From the NCBI GenBank assembly GCA_963703385.1, contig OY969816.1, positions 1,612,001-1,676,000 of the forward strand: a stretch of DNA of 64,000 bases, given 5' to 3'. A program made the position numbers and the translations under genes. The notes under the pieces are model-generated. The model saw nothing but the letters and a program-made list of their open reading frames with translations, had not been told where the DNA came from and ran no database searches. The stretch's first letter is position 1. The number at the start of each line of letters is the position of its first letter. This DNA is from Rhodoblastus sp963703385 (GTDB lineage Bacteria > Pseudomonadota > Alphaproteobacteria > Rhizobiales > Beijerinckiaceae). Positions 35,784-45,116 of the stretch are shown here, one piece after another.

Positions 35784-36539
35784 CTAAAGCGCGGCGCCCT
35801 CGCCTTCGAAGGCGCGCACCCACATGGCGCAGATGCCTGAGCGCACGATGTCCTCGATTTCGAATTCGACCACCGGCACCGGGAGATCGTTGGCGCGGAT
35901 CAGTTCGATCATCTTGCGCAGGCCGGAAGCCTGATGAATGTCGGACTGGTTGACGTCGCCATTGACCACGCTGACGCAATTCTCGCCGACGCGGGTGAGG
36001 AAGGTCTTGATCTCGGAGACCGTGGTGTTCTGCGCCTCGTCGAGCAGGATGAAGGCGTTTTTCCAGGAGCGCCCGCGCATCACTTCAAAAGGCGCCATTT
36101 CGATGTCGCCGCGTTTCAGCGCGATGTCGAAGGCGGCGTCGCCGATGCGCTCCTTGATCGCGTCCGCGATCGGAACCGCCCAGGGCGCGAATTTTTCCTG
36201 AAGCGAGCCCGGGAAAAAGCCGAGCGAGCGGCCGCAGGGCACATTAGGGCGGGTGAGGATGATCTTGTCGATGCGCCCGGCGCGGAACAGATCGGCGGCA
36301 TGGGTGGCGGCGATCCAGGTCTTTCCGGTTCCGGCGGGGCCGAGGACGACGATTTGCTGACTTGATTTCAGGAAGGCGAGATATTGCGCCTGCGTGGGGT
36401 TGAGGGCTTTGATCGGTGGAAGGATGCGACTATTCTGGAACTTGTTTCCCTTGAACTCGATGATTTCTGCATCTCCATGCTGACGGGAATTGCGGCTCTT
36501 TCTTCGGTCCAGTTGCTTGCCCACGCGCAGACTCCTCAT
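35784..36539 (-). CDS. phoH: PhoH family P-loop ATPase
   Basis: A 251-residue PhoH-type ATPase of unclear cellular role (linked to RNA metabolism and phosphate stress). Walker A is VVLGPAGTGKTWIAATHAA near residues 63-81, followed by LTRPNVPCGRSLGFFPGSLQEK. Walker B is NAFILLDEAQNTT near residue 165, then GDVNQSD near residue 195. The N-terminal 25 residues are basic and rich in Arg/Lys. ATG at 36539. It ends at the composite repeat and stands as a single gene. Confidence 0.92.
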   Translation of the reverse strand: MRSLRVGKQLDRRKSRNSRQHGDAEIIEFKGNKFQNSRILPPIKALNPTQAQYLAFLKSSQQIVVLGPAGTGKTWIAATHAADLFRAGRIDKIILTRPNVPCGRSLGFFPGSLQEKFAPWAVPIADAIKERIGDAAFDIALKRGDIEMAPFEVMRGRSWKNAFILLDEAQNTTVSEIKTFLTRVGENCVSVVNGDVNQSDIHQASGLRKMIELIRANDLPVPVVEFEIEDIVRSGICAMWVRAFEGEGAAL

Positions 36540-36868
36540 AGGTGAATCGACGGGCGCGTCCTCCGCCTGTTCAAGGCGGACAACACGGTGGAGGGATATG
36601 CGAATTTACTGGAGACAAAGCGGGAGCGGCTTTTGCGCTGCTTGGTTTGAGTGACGCCATCGGCTTAGCTCCTCGCTAAACTCAGGATAGGCGATTCGTC
36701 CCAAATACAAAATGAATTATTTAGACTGTTCCGAACCGAAAAAGCTTGAGATGACGCTGAAAGTCGCTTTCACGATCGCGAATCGATGAAAATGTTTCTC
36801 GCCGGCAACGCGCCTGTCGAAGCGCTCGCGAAAGCGCCGATTTCGCATAAGCCGAAGACTAGAATTTC

Positions 36869-36912
36869 ACATTGCTGTCGCATTCCGCCGATGAGCTGTG
36901 CGACAGCAATGT
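36869..36912. repeat. Perfect 14-bp inverted repeat
   Basis: ACATTGCTGTCGCA (36869-36882) and its exact reverse complement TGCGACAGCAATGT (36899-36912) flank a 16-base spacer. It lies about 60 bp past the pyrB stop on the pyrB strand and has no T-run, so a classic terminator is not obvious. An RNA hairpin, an operator or a remnant of a mobile element end are possible. Confidence 0.85.
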
Positions 36913-36916
36913 ACTC

Positions 36917-36941
36917 ATGGCGCCCGCCAAAAAGGCGCCAT
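36917..36941. repeat. 8-bp hairpin beside the 14-bp inverted repeat
   Basis: ATGGCGCC at 36917-36924 pairs with GGCGCCAT at 36934-36941 around a nine-base loop containing A5. Directly downstream of pyrB on its strand; may help terminate pyrB transcription together with the adjacent larger hairpin. Confidence 0.65.
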
Positions 36942-36972
36942 CAACGCCTCTCCCGCAATAGTGCCGCCCGCG

Positions 36973-37917
36973 TCAAGCGTTGGGGAGATTCCGCGCCAGC
37001 GCCTCCAGCACCGCCATGCGCACGGCGACCCCCATTTCGACCTGTTCGCGGATCAGGCTCTGCTCGCCGTCGGCGACGCTGGAATCGATCTCGACGCCCC
37101 GGTTCATCGGCCCCGGATGCATCACCAGAGCGTCGGGTTTGGCAAAGGCGAGCTTGTCGGAATCGAGACCGAAAAAGCGGAAATATTCGCGCGTGGACGG
37201 GACGAAGGAACCGGACATGCGCTCGCGCTGCAGGCGCAGCATCATCACGATGTCGGCGTCGCGCAAACCGTCGCGCATGTTGTTGTGAACCTCGACGCCC
37301 ATCTGGCCTATGCCGGTGGGCATCAGGGTCGAGGGGCCGACCACCCGCACCCGCGCGCCGAGCGCCGAGAGCAGGATGATATTGGAGCGCGCGACGCGCG
37401 AATGCAGCACGTCGCCGCAGATCGCCACCACCAGCCCCTCGACGCGGCCCTTGGCGCGGCGCATGGTCAAGCCGTCGAGCAGGGCCTGGGTCGGGTGTTC
37501 ATGGGCGCCGTCGCCGGCGTTGACCACGGCGCAATCGACCTTGCGCGCCAGAAGATGCGCAGCCCCCGCCTGATGATGGCGCACCACGATAATGTCCGGG
37601 CGCATGGCGTTGAGGGTGATCGCGGTGTCGATCAGCGTCTCGCCCTTTTTCACCGAGCTTGTCGCCACCGACATGTTCATGACATCGGCGCCGAGGCGCT
37701 TGCCCGCGAGTTCGAACGAAGACTGGGTGCGGGTCGAGGCCTCGAAGAACAGGTTGATCAAGGTGCGGCCCGAGAGCGCATGCTTCTTCTTCTCCACCTG
37801 GCGCGACACAAGAATCGCCTCTTCGGCGAGATCGAGCAGATGAAGAATGTCGAGCCGATTGAGGCCCTCTATGCCCAACAGGTGCTTGTGCGGGAAGGAA
37901 AAGCCGGGAATGGACAT
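36973..37917 (-). CDS. pyrB: Aspartate carbamoyltransferase catalytic subunit
   Basis: A 314-residue enzyme committing carbamoyl phosphate to pyrimidine synthesis. Motifs: FFEASTRTQSSFELAGKRLG near residues 57-76 (carbamoyl phosphate STRT), an 80s-loop SSVKKGE, the HEHPTQALLDGLT stretch near residue 138, and a C-terminal MHPGPMNRGVEID. ATG at 37917. In many Rhizobiales pyrB is followed by pyrC, plsY, dprA and topA on one strand; here pyrC is absent and pyrB faces away from topA, so the neighbourhood has been rearranged. Confidence 0.95.
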   Translation of the reverse strand: MSIPGFSFPHKHLLGIEGLNRLDILHLLDLAEEAILVSRQVEKKKHALSGRTLINLFFEASTRTQSSFELAGKRLGADVMNMSVATSSVKKGETLIDTAITLNAMRPDIIVVRHHQAGAAHLLARKVDCAVVNAGDGAHEHPTQALLDGLTMRRAKGRVEGLVVAICGDVLHSRVARSNIILLSALGARVRVVGPSTLMPTGIGQMGVEVHNNMRDGLRDADIVMMLRLQRERMSGSFVPSTREYFRFFGLDSDKLAFAKPDALVMHPGPMNRGVEIDSSVADGEQSLIREQVEMGVAVRMAVLEALARNLPNA

Positions 37918-38086
37918 TTTCGGGCTCGATCCGGGAAAGCGGCGGCGCGAGATGCATGCGAAAATTTGAGGCGCGGCGCAAGGACCATTTGACATCAGCG
38001 CCCCGCTCGCCCATTTTCCCCCGCCGTTCGGGGCCGGGGGGCCCGGGGGAATTTCGGGCCGCACAAAGGGCCCGCGGGGTTGCCGC

Positions 38087-41000
38087 ATGGATCTGGTCAT
38101 CGTCGAATTGCCCGCCAAGGCCAAGACGATCAACAAATATCTGGGCCGGAATTTCGATGTCGTGGCCTCTTTCGGCCATGTGCGCGACCTGCCGGCCAAG
38201 GACGGCTCGGTCGATCCCGACGCCGATTTCAAAATGCTGTGGGAAGTGGACGGCAAGGCGGGCAAGCGCCTGTCCGACATAGCGGCAAAAGTGAAAAACG
38301 CCGACCGCATCGTTCTCGCCACCGACCCGGATCGCGAGGGCGAGGCCATTTCCTGGCATGTGCTGGAAGTTTTACGCGCAAAACGAGTTCTCAAGGACAA
38401 GCCGGTCGAGCGGGTGGTGTTCAACGCCATCACCAAGGACGCGATCCTGGAGGCGATGAAACATCCGCGCCGGATCGACGAAAGTCTGGTCGAGGCCTAT
38501 CTCGCCCGCCGCGCCCTGGATTATCTGGTCGGCTTCAACCTCTCGCCGGTGTTGTGGCGCAAGCTGCCCGGCGCGCGTTCGGCCGGACGCGTGCAATCGG
38601 TGGCCCTGCGCCTCGTCTGCGACCGCGAGCTTGAGATCGAAAAATTCGTCCAGCGCGAATATTGGTCGCTCATCGCGCATCTGCGCAACCAGGCCGGGGC
38701 GCCTTTCACCGCGCGCCTCGTCGGCGCCGACGGCAAGAAAATTTCGCGGCTCGACATCGGCGCCGGCGCCGAGGCCGAGGCCTTCAAACGCGATCTGGAA
38801 ACAGCGGTTTTCCGCGTCGTTTCGGTGGAGGCAAAACCCGCCAAGCGCCACCCTTACGCGCCCTTCACCACCTCGACCTTGCAGCAGGAAGCCTCGCGCA
38901 AACTGGGCATGGCGCCCGAAATCACGATGCGGGTGGCGCAGAAGCTTTATGAGGGCGTGGACATCGGCGGCGAGACGGTCGGCCTCATCACCTATATGCG
39001 CACCGACGGCGTGGACGTCGCGCCCGAAGCCATCGCCGGCGCCCGCGCGGTGATCGGCCGCGAATTCGGCGACAAATATGTGCCGCATGCGCCGCGCAAA
39101 TATCAGGTCAAGGCCAAGAACGCGCAGGAAGCGCACGAGGCGATCCGCCCGACCGACATTTCCCGCCTGCCGAAGGACATGGCGCGCCGTCTCCAGCCCG
39201 ATCAGGCGAAACTCTACGAGCTGATCTGGACCCGCATGGTGGCGAGCCAGATGGAATCCGCTGTGCTGGAGCGCACCACCGCCGAAATTGAAGGCATAGT
39301 CCGCAGCACTGCTGCGGACGTCCAACCGAAAACCGCGGGCGCGCGCACGCTCGACCTGCGCGCGACCGGCCAGGTGGTGCGTTTCGACGGTTTTTTAAAG
39401 CTCTATCAGGAAGGCAAGGACGACGAGGAGGACGAGGACTCCGGCCGCCTGCCGCCGCTGGCGAAGGATGAAATCCTGAAGCAGGATAAGATCGACGCCA
39501 CCCAGCATTTCACCGAACCGCCGCCGCGCTATACCGAGGCGACCTTGGTGAAGCGCATGGAGGAACTCGGGATAGGCCGCCCCTCGACCTATGCCTCGAC
39601 CCTCGCCGTTCTGCGCGAGCGCGATTACGTGAAGCTCGAAAAGAAGCGCCTCGTACCGGAAGACAAGGGCCGGCTGGTCATTGCCTTTCTCGAAGAGCTT
39701 TTTCGGCCGCTATGTCGAATATGGCTTCACCGCCGGGCTGGAAGAACAGCTCGACCGCATTTCCAACGCCGAAGTCGACTGGAAGCAGGTTTTGCGCGAT
39801 TTCTGGCGCGATTTCTCCGCGGCGATCGACGGCGCCAAGGATTTGCGCACGGGACAGGTTCTCGATCACCTCAACGACCTGCTCGGGCCGCATATTTTCC
39901 CGGCCAAAGACGACGGCTCCAACGCCAGAGCCTGCCCCGCCTGCGCCACCGGGCAATTGTCGCTGAAACTCGGCAAGTTCGGCGCCTTCATCGGCTGTTC
40001 GAACTATCCCGAGTGCAAATATACCCGCACCTTGTCCGACCGTGGCGAAACCGCAGGCGGCGCCGAGGGCGAGCGTCCGGGGGTAACGGTTCTGGGCGAG
40101 GACCCCAAAACCGGGCAGGAAATCACGCTGCGCGACGGGCGTTTCGGCGCCTATGTGCAGGAAGGCGAAGGCGACAAGCCACCCCGCTCCTCCCTGCCCT
40201 CGACGCTCAAGCCCGAGGATGTCACGCTGGAAAAGGCGCTGGCGCTGCTGTCGCTGCCGCGCGAGGTCGCCAGACATCCCGAAACCGGCGAGCCGATCCT
40301 GGCCGGCATCGGGCGCTACGGCTCTTATGTCCAGCACGGAAAGACCTACGCCAATCTCGCCAAGGACGAGGATGTGCTGACGATCGGCGCCAATCGCGCC
40401 ATCGACCTCATCATGACCAAGGAGGCTGGCGGAGCGCGCGGCGCGGGCGGCGAAATCCGCGTGATCGGCGACCATCCCGAAGGCGGCGCCATCGCCCTCA
40501 AGGCCGGCCGTTTCGGCCCCTATCTCGCCTGGGGCAAGGTCAACGCCACTCTGCCGCGCGGGACCGACATGACCGGCCTGACGCTGGAAAAAGCGGTGGA
40601 GCTGGTCAACGCCAAGGCCTCCGGCGCGCCGGCCGGCGGACGCATTCTCGGCGAACATCCCGACGGCGGTCCGATCGTGGCCCGCGGGGGGCGTTTCGGC
40701 CCCTATGTGTCGTGGGAAAAGGTCAACGCCACCCTGCCCAATTCGATGACGCTCGACGACATCGGGCTGGAGCAGGCGATCCGGCTGATCCAGGACCGGA
40801 TCGCCTCCGGCGGCGCCAAGGCCCCGAAGAAGACGGCGACGAAAAAGCCGGCGACGAAAAAGCCGGCGGCGAAAAAGCCTGCCGCGACGGCGAAAAGCGC
40901 CAAGGCCAAGAAAGACATCGTCGATGCCGACGAGCCGCCTTTCGAAGCCGACGCCCCGGCAAAAAAGGCGGCGCGGACGAAATCGGCGGGCAAGAATTGA
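38087..41000 (+). CDS. topA: DNA topoisomerase I, frame broken once
   Basis: Relaxes negative supercoils; usually essential. The frame from 38087 encodes the Toprim domain (LVIVELPAKAKTINKYLG; ATDPDREGEAISWHV), then the active-site Tyr region GLITYMRTDG near residue 303, and continues to AFLEEL near 39700. The rest of the protein lies in the next frame from about 39700 to 41000: FFGRYVEYGFTAGLEEQLDRIS, the Cys zinc ribbon CPACATG...CSNYPEC, four C-terminal GRFG/GRYG repeats, and a Lys/Ala tail. One extra base in CTCGAAGAGCTTTTTC would explain it. If it were removed, the protein would be about 970 residues. It may be a sequence error, since topA loss is rarely tolerated. Confidence 0.88.
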
Positions 41001-41092
41001 GTTGAGCGGCATGAGCCTCGGTCCGCCCCCCTCCCCGCAAACGGGGCGACGGGACGGATGGGGCGCTTCATCCGGGTCCGTCCGCAAACAAA

Positions 41093-43321
41093 TCACGCCC
41101 GCGGCGCGATTTTTTCGCGTTTGCGCAGCCAGGCGGCGTCGAGCAGCATTTGCGCCGCCCAGCGATAGACATTGCGCGCGCTGATCTGCTCCACCATCAC
41201 CTGCATGCGCTCGGCCTGTTCGTCCGGGCTCATGCGCAGCGCCCGGTCATAGGCTTGCGCCATGCCGTGGGTGTCATAGGGATTGACGATCAGCGCCTCC
41301 GGCAATTCAAAGGCCGCGCCGGCGAAACTCGACAGGATCAGCACGCCGCGCCCATCGTCGCGGGCGGCGACGAATTCCTTGGCGACGAGATTCATCCCGT
41401 CATGCAGGCTCGACACCACGCAGACGTCGGCGGCGCGGAACAATTCGAACACTTCGTCCGGCTCGTGGTGGCGGACCACCAGATGAATCGGCTTCCAGCC
41501 ATCGCGCGCATAGGCTGCATTGATCCTGTTCGCGAGTTGCTCGGCCTCCTGTTGCAAGGCGGCATAGGCTTCCAGTTTCGAGCGCGTCGGCGCCGCGACC
41601 TGGATCAGCACGAATTTGCCGAGCCATTGCGGCGACTGGGTCAGAAGATCGTCCACCGCGCGCATCCGGTCGAGAATGCCCTTGGTATAGTCGAAGCGCT
41701 CGACCCCGACGGCGATGCGGACGTCCTCATCCAGCCCGAAGCGGGCGCGCACATTGGCCCGGCATTGGGCCGCCGGCGGCTGACCGATCAGCGCGCGCGG
41801 CGGCCATTCGATCGAGATCGGATAGGGCCGCACCAAAGTCTCGGCGCAGCGCAGCCAGATCGAGGAATTCTCGCGATCGATCCGGCTTTCGATGAAACGG
41901 TCGGCGGCGTCGAAGAAATTATTGCAGTGAAACTGGGTGTGGAAGCCCAGGATCGACGAGCCGAGCAGGCCGTCGAGGATTTCCTCGCGCCAGGGGCAAA
42001 TCGAGAAGGTTTCGGCGTTGGGCCAGGGAATATGCCAGAAGGTCACGATGGTGGCCCTGGGCAGGCGGTCGCGGATCATGCGGGGCAGCAGCGCGAAATG
42101 ATAATCCTGGACCAGCACGATGGGGTTTTCGCTGGTCGCCTCCTGCACGACGATCTCGGCGAACCGCTGGTTGACCGCCCGGAAACTGGCCCAGTCCTGC
42201 TCGCGAAAAGTCGGACGGACGAAGGCGATATGACAGAGCGGCCACAGGCCCTCGTTGGCCGCGCCATAATAATAGCCGTCCTGCTCCTCCTCGGTAAGCC
42301 AGACGCGCCGCAGGCTGTAGGTCGGATCGTTCGGCGGAACCATCAGCCGATCGTTGTCATCGACGGTCTCCCGGTCGGCCGAACCGCCGCCATGGGCGAT
42401 CCAGACGCCGCGGCAGGCGCGCATCACCGGTTCGAGCGCCGACACCAGGCCGCTGGCCGGAATCTGCAGCCTGATCTCGCCGTCGACCCGGTTGTGGATA
42501 TAGGGCTCGCGGTTGGAGACGATCATCACCTGCGCGTCCGGCAATTCGTCGTGCAGCAGCTGGCGCAGGCTTTCCGGCGACCATTTGACATGGATGCCAC
42601 GGGCGAATTTGCGCCGGACGCGCAGATCGGCGAGAAGCGCGTTGATCCGGCCCTCGGCGCCGGACCGGCCGTTGGCCTGCGCCCTCGGCGGATGCAGGCT
42701 TTCCTCCAACGCTCCGCGCAGCGACTGCATCCAGCTGCGGCGCAAACCAAACGCGAGCGCAGCCCCCGTGACGACCAAACCCATCGCCATGGCGCCGAGG
42801 GCGGCGGTCACATAGAGCTGGGCGGCGCGCTCGCGGCGCTCGGAGACATCAAGATCCTGCGCCACCAGCAGGCGGCCCTGCGCGGCGCCGACTTTAAGCG
42901 GAAAATGATTGACGCGGATGCGATCGCCCTTGGGCATGGTCAGATTCACAGCCGCGCGGCGCTGACCCGCGAAGGCCCGGCAATCGAGTTGGACCGGCAG
43001 GTCCAGGGTCGCGATCGCGAGCTGGCCGTCGGAGGTGCAATAGCCAAGGCCGAGAATACGCTCGTCATCGGCGATCTGGTCCATCACCCTGCTCAGGTCG
43101 CCGTTCTCGTTGACGCCAGAAGCGGCGGCCTGATGGCGGATCGCGCGGTAGATCAGCTCGGCGCGCAGGTCGACGTCGCGCTGAACCCTGCCACGGATGA
43201 TCGTCGAGGACAGGGCGCCGATGGCGATGATCAGAATCACGCTGGCGAAAGCGCCCAGCAGGGCATAGAGCGCGCCCGGCCTGCCGAAAAATTCCCTGAA
43301 AAACCGGAGCGCGGGATTCAT
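41093..43321 (-). CDS. otsA: Membrane-anchored trehalose-6-phosphate synthase
   Basis: A 742-residue protein in two parts. Residues 1-195 form a membrane module: a transmembrane helix at about 17-39, a roughly 125-residue periplasmic stretch with two Cys, and a second helix at about 169-193. Residues 270-740 form a GT20 synthase joining UDP-glucose and glucose-6-phosphate: MIVSNREPYIHN, VLVQDYHFALLP, VTFWHIPWPNAETF, GVERFDYTKGI, and SSLHDGMNLVAKEFVAARDD near residue 640. OtsA proteins are normally soluble and about 470 residues. The ATG overlaps the GH15 stop by four bases, placing it third in the otsB-GH15-otsA operon. Confidence 0.9.
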   Translation of the reverse strand: MNPALRFFREFFGRPGALYALLGAFASVILIIAIGALSSTIIRGRVQRDVDLRAELIYRAIRHQAAASGVNENGDLSRVMDQIADDERILGLGYCTSDGQLAIATLDLPVQLDCRAFAGQRRAAVNLTMPKGDRIRVNHFPLKVGAAQGRLLVAQDLDVSERRERAAQLYVTAALGAMAMGLVVTGAALAFGLRRSWMQSLRGALEESLHPPRAQANGRSGAEGRINALLADLRVRRKFARGIHVKWSPESLRQLLHDELPDAQVMIVSNREPYIHNRVDGEIRLQIPASGLVSALEPVMRACRGVWIAHGGGSADRETVDDNDRLMVPPNDPTYSLRRVWLTEEEQDGYYYGAANEGLWPLCHIAFVRPTFREQDWASFRAVNQRFAEIVVQEATSENPIVLVQDYHFALLPRMIRDRLPRATIVTFWHIPWPNAETFSICPWREEILDGLLGSSILGFHTQFHCNNFFDAADRFIESRIDRENSSIWLRCAETLVRPYPISIEWPPRALIGQPPAAQCRANVRARFGLDEDVRIAVGVERFDYTKGILDRMRAVDDLLTQSPQWLGKFVLIQVAAPTRSKLEAYAALQQEAEQLANRINAAYARDGWKPIHLVVRHHEPDEVFELFRAADVCVVSSLHDGMNLVAKEFVAARDDGRGVLILSSFAGAAFELPEALIVNPYDTHGMAQAYDRALRMSPDEQAERMQVMVEQISARNVYRWAAQMLLDAAWLRKREKIAPRA

Positions 43322-45111
43322 CGCGCCTCCTCCCAGTTTTTCGACAGGCGCCAGGCGCAGAGGATGATCCCGACCAGCGAATAGGTTTGCGGGAAATTGC
43401 CCCAGAGTTCGCCGGTTTCCGGATCGATGTCCTCCGACAGCAGCCCGACATGGTTGCGGCGGGCGAGGATTTTCTCGAACAGGCTGCGCGCCTCGTCCGC
43501 CCGGCCGATCGCGGCCAGGGCCTCGACATACCAGAACGTGCAAATGGTGAAGGCGGTCGAAGGCGCGCCGAAATCGTCGGGCTCGGCATAGCGGAAGAGA
43601 TAGCCCTTGCGCCCGAGCGCATGGCCGACGACCTCGACGGTCGAGATGAATTTCGGATCGTCGGCCTTGACCAGGCCGAGTTCGGCGAGCAGCAGCGCGC
43701 TGGCGTCGATATGGTCGGAATCGAGGCTGCCGGTGAAGGCGTTCAGCTGGGCGTTCCAGGCGCGCGAAAGGATCGCCTCGCGCAGGCCTTGGGCCGATTT
43801 TCGCCATTGCTGCGCCCGGTCCTGCAGGCCGAGCCGTGTCGCGATGCGCGCCAGCCGGTCGCAGGCGACCCAGCACATGGCGGCCGAATAAGTGTGGATC
43901 GACGGCTTGTCGCGATATTCCCAGATGCCGGCGTCCACCGTCAGCGCCAGGGCGAGCGCCCGCATGCCGAGCGGCTCCAGCATGACGAACAGGGCTTCGT
44001 CGCCCTTTTTCGGCAGGCGCTCGTCGAAAAACATCTGCGAGGCGGCGAGGATCACGCTGCCATAGACGTCGTGCTGGACCTGATCGACGGCTGCATTGCC
44101 GATCCGCACCGGGCCGTGGCCGCGATAGCCGGCAAAATCCGGCGCGATCCGCTCCTCCAGGCTTTTCTCCGGCAGGATAGCGTAAACCGGCCGCAGATTC
44201 GCCCCGCCCTCCATCGAAATCACATTGGTCACATAATCGATGAAACGCTCCATGGTCACCGAGGCGCCGACGCGATTGAGCGCGAGCACAGTGAAATAGG
44301 CGTCGCGAATCCAGCAGTAGCGGTAATCCCAGTTGCGCTGCGAATTCGGCGCCTCGGGAACCGAGGTGGTGAGCGCGGCGACAATGGCGCCGGTCTGTTC
44401 GAAACTGCATAATTGGAGGGTGATGGCGGCGCGGATCACCGTTTCCTGCCATTCGAACGGCAGGTTGAGATGGCGCACCCAGCCTTGCCAGTTCTCCAGG
44501 GTCTTGTCCTGGAATTCGCGGCCGACGCGCGCGATCGAATCCGTCAGGGGCTCGTCGGCATGGACGATCAGCGTCAGCCGCCGCGACAGGACGAAGGCGC
44601 CTTCGGTCGCGACATAGGAGATCGGCGCGTCGGTGGTGAGCCGGATCGAGCCGCAATCCGTCGCATAACGCACATGGTTGCTGCCGATCACCGGACGCGG
44701 TCGCAGCGAGCCGCAGCACATGCGCGGCCGTAACCGGACCCGGATGCGGCACAGGCCCGACAAGGGCTCGACGATGCGCACGATGTTCGGCGGATTGTAC
44801 AGCCGATCATGGAAGTCGAAGCGCGGCGCAAAATCGGTGATCGAAAAGGCGGCCCCGCTTGCCGAGCGCAGAACCGTCCGCACCATGGCGGAATTGCGCA
44901 GATAGCTCTGTTCGCTCTCGCCCTTGTCGTCGTCGAAGGCGATCGAGAAAAAACCGTCCTGCGGATTTACGCCGTCGATCAGGGCGCAGAACACCGGATC
45001 GGCGTCCAGGCGCGGCCAGCACATCCAGACGATGGCGCCCGAGCGATCCACCAGGGCCGATAGATTGCCGTTGCCGATCACGGCGACGTCCAGCGACGGA
45101 TGGATCGTCAT
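43318..45111 (-). CDS. Glycoside hydrolase family 15 protein
   Basis: A 597-residue alpha/alpha-toroid enzyme of the GH15 (glucoamylase/trehalase) family. The N-terminal domain starts MTIHPSLDVAVIGNGNLSAL and has WMCWPRLDADPVF; the catalytic region includes RNWDYRYCWIRDAYFTVLALNRVG near residue 290 (WDYRYxWxRD signature), with later KGYLFRYAEPDDFG and LLSEDIDPETGELWGNFPQTYSLVG near residue 560 holding the catalytic-base Glu. Placed between otsB and otsA, trehalose or a maltodextrin-type substrate is likely. Such GH15 proteins in trehalose clusters are often predicted trehalases. Starts at ATG 45111. Confidence 0.9.
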   Translation of the reverse strand: MTIHPSLDVAVIGNGNLSALVDRSGAIVWMCWPRLDADPVFCALIDGVNPQDGFFSIAFDDDKGESEQSYLRNSAMVRTVLRSASGAAFSITDFAPRFDFHDRLYNPPNIVRIVEPLSGLCRIRVRLRPRMCCGSLRPRPVIGSNHVRYATDCGSIRLTTDAPISYVATEGAFVLSRRLTLIVHADEPLTDSIARVGREFQDKTLENWQGWVRHLNLPFEWQETVIRAAITLQLCSFEQTGAIVAALTTSVPEAPNSQRNWDYRYCWIRDAYFTVLALNRVGASVTMERFIDYVTNVISMEGGANLRPVYAILPEKSLEERIAPDFAGYRGHGPVRIGNAAVDQVQHDVYGSVILAASQMFFDERLPKKGDEALFVMLEPLGMRALALALTVDAGIWEYRDKPSIHTYSAAMCWVACDRLARIATRLGLQDRAQQWRKSAQGLREAILSRAWNAQLNAFTGSLDSDHIDASALLLAELGLVKADDPKFISTVEVVGHALGRKGYLFRYAEPDDFGAPSTAFTICTFWYVEALAAIGRADEARSLFEKILARRNHVGLLSEDIDPETGELWGNFPQTYSLVGIILCAWRLSKNWEEAR

Positions 45112-45116
45112 GGGTC

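Larger units (their letters stand above)
36540..36972. other. Intergenic region with two hairpins near its right end
   Basis: About 430 bp between phoH and pyrB with no supported gene. Structure is limited to the two inverted repeats annotated at 36869-36912 and 36917-36941. Confidence 0.55.

Noticed and set aside
39705..41005. Continuation of the 38087 frame past the topA break
   Set aside because: The amino acid sequence there is random-looking and Arg-rich; all conserved TopA sequence continues in the neighbouring frame.
41150..43384. Long forward frame opposite otsA
   Set aside because: Antisense shadow with no recognisable motif.
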